10,922 bases of DNA from Alphaproteobacteria bacterium (lineage in GTDB: Bacteria > Pseudomonadota > Alphaproteobacteria > ATCC43930 > CGMCC-115725). A model generated the notes under the pieces. That model searched no databases, was not told the origin of the DNA, and saw nothing but the letters and a program-made list of their open reading frames with translations. This document shows positions 7,525 to 10,922 of the stretch, piece by piece. The translations under genes and the position numbers were made by a program. Numbering within the stretch: position 1 is the stretch's first letter; every line of letters starts with the position of its first letter. Location: positions 1-10,922 of the forward strand of contig JASHTP010000207.1 in NCBI GenBank assembly GCA_030040495.1, given 5' to 3'.

Positions 7525-7553
7525 CCTATAGGCCCTGGCGGCGTCGGCTTCAA
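7525..7553 (-). promoter_or_regulatory. Candidate sigma-70 promoter for the DTW-domain gene
   Basis: On the minus strand TTGAAG (7553-7548) and TATAGG (7530-7525) are separated by exactly 17 nt. Transcription would begin about 7 nt beyond the -10, close to 7518, directly before the ATG at 7517, which suggests a leaderless or nearly leaderless mRNA. The -10 box lies inside a perfect 12-bp palindrome, GGCCTATAGGCC (7523-7534), a possible operator. Confidence 0.4.
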
Positions 7554-7578
7554 CCGGCGAAGCCCGCCCCGCTATCAT
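7549..7578 (+). promoter_or_regulatory. Candidate promoter for the DUF445-amidase unit
   Basis: TATCAT (7573-7578, five of six matches to TATAAT) lies 18 nt after TTCAAC (7549-7554), a poor -35 box. The predicted start falls at about 7585, only a few bases before the ATG at 7589, and no Shine-Dalgarno is visible, so the mRNA may be leaderless. Its -35 overlaps the -35 of the opposite promoter. Confidence 0.3.
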
Positions 7579-7588
7579 CGCGCCCGAC

Positions 7589-8851
7589 ATGAACGAGCCT
7601 CCCGATCTCGCGCCCACCGCGACGCTCGAGCGCCAGCGCCGCACGCTCCGGCGCAACCGGCTGCTGGCGACCGGTCTGCTCGCGGCGGCGGCGGCGGCGT
7701 TCTTCGCCACACGGCTCGCGCCGGCGCCGGGCTTCTGGCTGCTGTTGCTGCGCGCCGGTGCCGAAGCGGCGGTGGTCGGCGGACTCGCCGACTGGTTCGC
7801 GGTGACGGCACTCTTCCGCCACCCGCTGGGATTGCCGATCCCCCACACCGCCATCATCCCGCGCGGCAAGGACCGCATCGGCGACGGGCTCGGCGAGTTC
7901 GTCGAGCGCAACTTCCTCGCCCCCGAGATCATCGCCGCGCGGCTGCGCGCGCTGGCGCCGGCGCGGCGACTCGCCGACTGGCTGGCGCGGCCGGAGAATG
8001 CGCGGCGCGCCGCCGACGGCGTCAGCGAGGCGCTGCCCTACGTCGTGCGCTCGCTCGGCGATCCCGCGGTCAGGGACTTCGTCGCGCGCTCGTTGGGCGA
8101 GCAGCTGAAGGAGCTCGATCTCGCGCCGGTGACGGGGCGGCTGATCACGCTTTTCACCGCGAGCCCTCAATACGACGCCCTCTTCGAGCGCGCGCTCGAC
8201 GCGGCGCAGGCGACGCTCGCCGCCAACGCCGAGCGCATCTACACCATCGTCGAGGAGCGCAGCCGCTGGTGGGTGCCGAAGACGGTGAACCGGCGCATGG
8301 CGACGGCGCTGATCGAAGGGATCGAGGAGGTGCTGGCCGAGCTGCGCCAGCCCGACAGCGCCGCGCGCGAGCGCTTCCGCGGCGCGATCGAGGGGCTGGC
8401 GGCGAGCCTCGTCGTCTCGCCCGAGCGGCGGCGGCGCTTCGACGAGGCGAAGAACCGGCTGATCGAGCATCCCGAGATGCAGGCTTGGCTCGGCAACATC
8501 TGGGACGAGCTCCGGCGCATTTTCCTCGCCGATCTCGCCGTGCCCGTCTCGCGCACGCGCGAGGCGACGCGCACCGCCATCCTCAGTCTCGGCCAGACGC
8601 TCGCCCGCGACGGCGAGATGCAGACCCGGCTCGACGGCGCGATCGAGCACGCGGCGCTGGCGGTGGTGCCGTGGCGCGGCCAGATCGGCGCGCTCATCGC
8701 CGAGGTGGTGCGCGGCTGGGACGCGCGCACCGTGACGCGCCGCCTCGAGCTCGCCATCGGCAGCGACCTGCAATATATCCGCATGAACGGCACCCTGGTC
8801 GGCGCCTGCGTCGGCTGCGCGCTCTATCTCGTCGCCTATTACCTGTTCTAG
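7589..8851 (+). CDS. DUF445 family membrane-anchored protein
   Basis: This is a 420-residue member of DUF445, a widespread family of unknown biochemical role. The signature GGLADWFAVTALFRHPLG (64-81), followed by PIPHTAIIP (83-91), is clear. A hydrophobic segment spans about 25-41 after a basic N-terminus (RRTLRRNR), and a second covers about 49-73 across the signature. The long middle (about 95-395) is charged and mostly helical, and a final membrane segment lies at about 401-420 (VGACVGCALYLVAYYLF). The layout suggests an inner-membrane protein anchored at both ends with a large soluble helical domain. The amidase gene begins 9 nt after its TAG, so the two are very probably cotranscribed, pointing weakly to the cell envelope. 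The ATG at 7589 has no good SD. The function is not known to me. Confidence 0.9.
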   Translation: MNEPPDLAPTATLERQRRTLRRNRLLATGLLAAAAAAFFATRLAPAPGFWLLLLRAGAEAAVVGGLADWFAVTALFRHPLGLPIPHTAIIPRGKDRIGDGLGEFVERNFLAPEIIAARLRALAPARRLADWLARPENARRAADGVSEALPYVVRSLGDPAVRDFVARSLGEQLKELDLAPVTGRLITLFTASPQYDALFERALDAAQATLAANAERIYTIVEERSRWWVPKTVNRRMATALIEGIEEVLAELRQPDSAARERFRGAIEGLAASLVVSPERRRRFDEAKNRLIEHPEMQAWLGNIWDELRRIFLADLAVPVSRTREATRTAILSLGQTLARDGEMQTRLDGAIEHAALAVVPWRGQIGALIAEVVRGWDARTVTRRLELAIGSDLQYIRMNGTLVGACVGCALYLVAYYLF

Positions 8852-8860
8852 GATCGGTGC

Positions 8861-9571
8861 ATGCAGCCGCGCGACCGCCCCTCGCCCAACCACGGACCGC
8901 GCCCCGCGGGCGTCGCCATCGACATGCTCATCCTGCATTACACCGGCATGCCGAGCGCGGCGGCGGCGCTGGAGCGGCTGTGCTCGCCGGAAGCGCAGGT
9001 GAGCGCGCACTACGTCGTCGAGGAGGACGGCACAGTCTGGCGTCTGGTGCCGGAAGAGGGGCGCGCCTGGCATGCCGGCGTCTCCGCCTGGGCGGGGCGG
9101 CGCGACATCAACGACCGCTCGATCGGCGTCGAGCTGGTCAATCCCGGCCACGAGTTCGGCTATCGCGATTTTCCCGAGGCGCAGATGGCGGCGCTGGAGG
9201 CGCTCTGCCGCGACATCCTGGCGCGCCATCCGATCCCGCCGCGCCAGGTGCTCGGCCATTCCGACGTGGCGCCACAGCGCAAGACCGATCCCGGCGAGCG
9301 CTTCGACTGGCAGCGCCTGGCAAAAGCCGGGATCGGCCTCTGGCCGGACTGGCCCGAGAGCGCGCCGCCGCCGCAGCCGGTCGGCGCGGTCCAGCGGCAG
9401 CTCGCCGCGATCGGCTACGAGACGCCCGAGAGCGGCGTGCTCGACGAGGCGACGCGGCGCGTGATTGTCGCCTTCCAGCGCCACTTCCGGCCGTCCTGCT
9501 GCGATGGAACGCTCGACGACGAGACGCGGCTCAGAGTCGCGACGCTCGCCGGCCTCGTCGCGTCCGGTTGA
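8861..9571 (+). CDS. N-acetylmuramoyl-L-alanine amidase, AmpD/AmiD type, with C-terminal peptidoglycan-binding domain
   Basis: This zinc amidase (Amidase_2 fold) cleaves the bond between MurNAc, or anhydro-MurNAc, and L-alanine of the stem peptide. Of its 236 residues, about 15-150 form the catalytic domain. Expected zinc ligands are His26 (LILHYTG), His133 (LGHSDVAPQRKTDPG) and Asp143. Lys141 matches the catalytic Lys two residues before the Asp in AmpD, and Glu91 (SIGVELVNPG) is the likely general base. Residues about 165-230 form a PG_binding_1 domain (VQRQLAAIGY, ATRRVIVAFQRHFRP, LDDETRLRVATLA). There is no signal peptide, and an in-frame TAG four codons upstream rules out an N-terminal extension, so a cytoplasmic AmpD-like recycling role is the simplest reading. 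The binding domain would more usually be periplasmic. AGGA lies about 8 nt before the ATG, and the gene follows DUF445 by 9 nt. Confidence 0.92.
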   Translation: MQPRDRPSPNHGPRPAGVAIDMLILHYTGMPSAAAALERLCSPEAQVSAHYVVEEDGTVWRLVPEEGRAWHAGVSAWAGRRDINDRSIGVELVNPGHEFGYRDFPEAQMAALEALCRDILARHPIPPRQVLGHSDVAPQRKTDPGERFDWQRLAKAGIGLWPDWPESAPPPQPVGAVQRQLAAIGYETPESGVLDEATRRVIVAFQRHFRPSCCDGTLDDETRLRVATLAGLVASG

Positions 9572-9595
9572 CCGCGCGCGCCCGCATCCTATCCT
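9568..9595 (+). promoter_or_regulatory. Candidate sigma-70 promoter for the alpha/beta hydrolase gene
   Basis: TTGACC (9568-9573), overlapping the amidase stop codon, is followed after 16 nt by TATCCT (9590-9595). A start near 9602 would leave a leader of about 40 nt carrying the strong GGAAGGGGAG ribosome-binding site (9624-9633) before the ATG at 9642. No terminator is visible after the amidase, so readthrough from upstream is also possible. Confidence 0.4.
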
Positions 9596-9641
9596 GCCGC
9601 GCTCGTGATAAGGGGATTGTCCCGGAAGGGGAGCCGCATCG

Positions 9642-10451
9642 ATGCCGCAGCTTCGCGTCAACGGCTACGACATGACCTATGTCGAAGCGGGCAAAGGCGT
9701 CCCGGTGATCCTGGTCCACGGGACCCTGTGCGACTGCCGCTATTGGGCGTTGCAATTGGCGGCGCTCGGCAAGACCCATCGCGCCATCGCCCCGAGCCTT
9801 CGCTACTACTATCCCGCCCGGTGGGACGGAAGCGGCGGCGGCGACATGGCGGCGGAGCACATTGCCGACATGGTCGCCTTCATCTCGGCTCTCGACGCGG
9901 GGAGGGTCCATCTTCTCGGGCACTCGCGCGGCGGCTATGTCGCCTTCGGCGTGGCGCGACAAGCTCCGCAGCTGCTGCGCGCGCTGATCTTGGCCGATCC
10001 GGGAGGGGGACTCATCGAAAGTCCCGTCGGCGGCGGAACGCCCGCGAGCCGCCCCGCGACGCTCGTCGGCGATTGCGCCGAGCTGGTCAAGCGAGGCGAC
10101 ATCGACGGCGCGCTGCGCCACTTTTGCGAGACCATCAACGGCCCCGGCGGCTGGGACAGGGTTCCCGAAATCGGCAGGGCCATGATGCGCGACAACGCCT
10201 ACACGCTGATCGGCCAGGCGCGGGAGCGCCGCGACCCCTTCTCGCCCGCGGCGATGAGCGCGATCAAGACGCCGACGCTGCTGATCAACGGCGCGCTGAG
10301 CGGCGCCTACTTCCACGCCATCGCCGACGCGATGCTGCAGCATCTGCCGAAGGCGCGGCAGGTGATGATCGAAGGCGCCGGACACACGATGAACATCGAG
10401 CAGCCGAGCGCCTTCAACGAAGCGGTGATCGAGTTTCTCGCGGCGCATTGA
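9642..10451 (+). CDS. Alpha/beta-fold hydrolase
   Basis: This 269-residue single-domain alpha/beta hydrolase is probably cytoplasmic; its substrate is unknown (ester, lactone or similar). The oxyanion segment is VILVHGTLCD (22-31), the nucleophile elbow GHSRGG with Ser95, and the catalytic His248 lies in GAGHTMNIEQP. The usual acidic residue after strand beta-7 is not evident: TLLINGALSGAYFH replaces the common G-x-x-D arrangement. The acid may therefore come from Asp119 after beta-6 (LILADPGGG), as in some subfamilies. The start is well supported by a purine-rich SD ending 9 nt before the ATG. Codon choice includes more TAC-TAC-TAT and TTG/CAA codons than its neighbours, a slight hint of different origin. 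It lies between the amidase gene (70 nt upstream) and rnpB, whose promoter begins 13 nt after its stop. Confidence 0.9.
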   Translation: MPQLRVNGYDMTYVEAGKGVPVILVHGTLCDCRYWALQLAALGKTHRAIAPSLRYYYPARWDGSGGGDMAAEHIADMVAFISALDAGRVHLLGHSRGGYVAFGVARQAPQLLRALILADPGGGLIESPVGGGTPASRPATLVGDCAELVKRGDIDGALRHFCETINGPGGWDRVPEIGRAMMRDNAYTLIGQARERRDPFSPAAMSAIKTPTLLINGALSGAYFHAIADAMLQHLPKARQVMIEGAGHTMNIEQPSAFNEAVIEFLAAH

Positions 10452-10464
10452 AGGCGATCGGCGT

Positions 10465-10494
10465 TTGACTTCCGCGCCGCGGCTCCCCTTATTC
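10465..10494 (+). promoter_or_regulatory. Probable rnpB promoter
   Basis: TTGACT (10465-10470) is followed after 17-18 nt by CTTATT/TTATTC (10488-10494). This resembles alphaproteobacterial housekeeping promoters, whose -10 is often looser than in E. coli. The predicted start near 10500 coincides with the 5' end of the RNase P RNA defined by its P1 helix, which is independent support. Confidence 0.6.
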
Positions 10495-10500
10495 TGCCTT

Positions 10501-10876
10501 GCCAGACGGCCGGATGGCCGCTCTCCGCTCCGGCGGGGAGAGGAAAGTCCGGGCTCCACGGAAATGCGGTGCCGGGTAACGCCCGGCGGGGGCGACCCCA
10601 GGGAAAGTGCCACAGAAACACACCGCCAAACCCGGATTTCCGGGCGGCAAGGGTGAAATGGTGCGGTAAGAGCGCACCGCGCCGCCGGCAACGGCGGCGG
10701 CAGGGCAAACCCCACCGGGAGCAAGACCAAGTAGGGATGGCAGGCCGCAAGGCCGCGGGCATTTCCGCCCCGCCATCCGGGTCGGTCGCGCGAGGCGTCC
10801 GGCGACGGACGTCCCAGAGGAATGGTCATCCCCCGCCTTCGGGCGGGGACAGAACCCGGCTTACAGGCCGTCTGGC
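10501..10876 (+). ncRNA. rnpB: RNase P RNA, bacterial class A
   Basis: This is the catalytic RNA of ribonuclease P, which removes the 5' leader from precursor tRNAs together with the RnpA protein. The ends are bounded by the P1 helix: GCCAGACGGCC (10501-10511) pairs perfectly over 11 bp with GGCCGTCTGGC (10866-10876). Universal core elements occur in order: GAGGAAAGTCCGGGCTCCAC (10540-10559), CAGGGAAAGTGCCACAGAAA near 10600, and the P10-P11 block GGTGCGGTAAGAGCGCACC (10660-10678). A GC-rich P12 hairpin with a CAAC loop follows, then CAAACCCCACCGGGAGCAAG and AGAGGAATGGTC. The terminal element is ACAGAACCCGGCTTACAG (10849-10866). The length (about 376 nt) and architecture fit type A. The mature ends may extend a few bases past P1. 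A TCTTTT run just after P1 may mark termination. Confidence 0.97.
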
Positions 10877-10922
10877 ATCTTTTCCCGAGACCAAAGAATA
10901 GACCGCTTAGAACATTTAAAGA
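10877..10922. other. Short AT-richer tail after rnpB
   Basis: These 46 nt follow the rnpB P1 helix. They begin with ATCTTTTCCC, which could act with P1 as a weak terminator, and become clearly AT-richer than the rest of the window (CTTAGAACATTTAAAGA). This may be the upstream region of the next gene, which lies outside the window. No coding feature is visible. Confidence 0.35.

Noticed and set aside
4582..7932. Minus-strand open frame of over 1100 codons across the TPR-sulfotransferase
   Set aside because: The low-complexity Arg/Ala-rich product mirrors the TPR repeats on the other strand; its apparent repetitiveness is only the complement of the TPR periodicity.
7550..9661. Minus-strand open frame of about 700 codons opposite DUF445 and the amidase
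   Set aside because: It has no recognisable motifs and a composition typical of GC-driven antisense frames. The plus strand encodes two well-supported families here.
7291..9675. Plus-strand frame of about 790 codons overlapping DUF445 and the amidase in another frame
   Set aside because: The translation is dominated by Arg and Ala, lacks domains, and the frame begins inside the oppositely oriented DTW gene.
10660..10700. GC-rich hairpins near the window end, considered as a terminator or an attenuator
   Set aside because: They are the P10-P12 helices of RNase P RNA.
9531..10829. Minus-strand open frame across the alpha/beta hydrolase and rnpB
   Set aside because: It would run through the structured rnpB RNA and the antisense strand of a clear enzyme; no motifs are present.

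Overview
The window is about 10.9 kb of very GC-rich bacterial chromosome with dense coding, short intergenic gaps and strong GC3 bias. Several long antisense 'open frames' are by-products of that bias. The protein families and the class A RNase P RNA point to a high-GC alphaproteobacterium (Rhodospirillales- or Hyphomicrobiales-like). This assignment rests on general character and is not proven by a marker gene.

Layout. (1) 1-4210, minus strand: a two-gene unit. A HAD-superfamily (2-haloacid dehalogenase type II-like) hydrolase comes first, followed 51 nt later by a large fused HyuA-HyuB hydantoinase/5-oxoprolinase. The 3' end of the latter runs off the left edge of the window. (2) 4313-6861, plus strand: a small acidic protein of unknown function, whose stop codon overlaps (GTGA) the start of a TPR-sulfotransferase with ten uninterrupted 34-residue repeats. 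(3) 6816-7517, minus strand: a DTW-domain tRNA aminocarboxypropyltransferase, convergent with and overlapping the sulfotransferase gene by 46 nt. (4) 7589-9571, plus strand: a DUF445 membrane protein and, 9 nt later, an AmpD/AmiD-type zinc amidase with a C-terminal peptidoglycan-binding domain. (5) 9642-10451, plus strand: an alpha/beta hydrolase with its own good Shine-Dalgarno and a candidate promoter. (6) 10501-10876, plus strand: rnpB, the RNase P RNA, with a well-placed promoter and a perfect 11-bp P1 closing helix.

The genes are mostly housekeeping or metabolic: amide/lactam hydrolysis, tRNA modification, peptidoglycan recycling and tRNA 5' processing. The sulfotransferase and the acidic orphan are the more accessory part. 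I found no CRISPR array, insertion sequence, phage, toxin-antitoxin or defence locus, and nothing I would call a new system. The most useful leads are the acidic orphan translationally coupled to the TPR-sulfotransferase, the amidase with a peptidoglycan-binding domain but no possible signal peptide, atypical active sites in the HAD and alpha/beta hydrolases, and a compact divergent promoter region that may give leaderless mRNAs.
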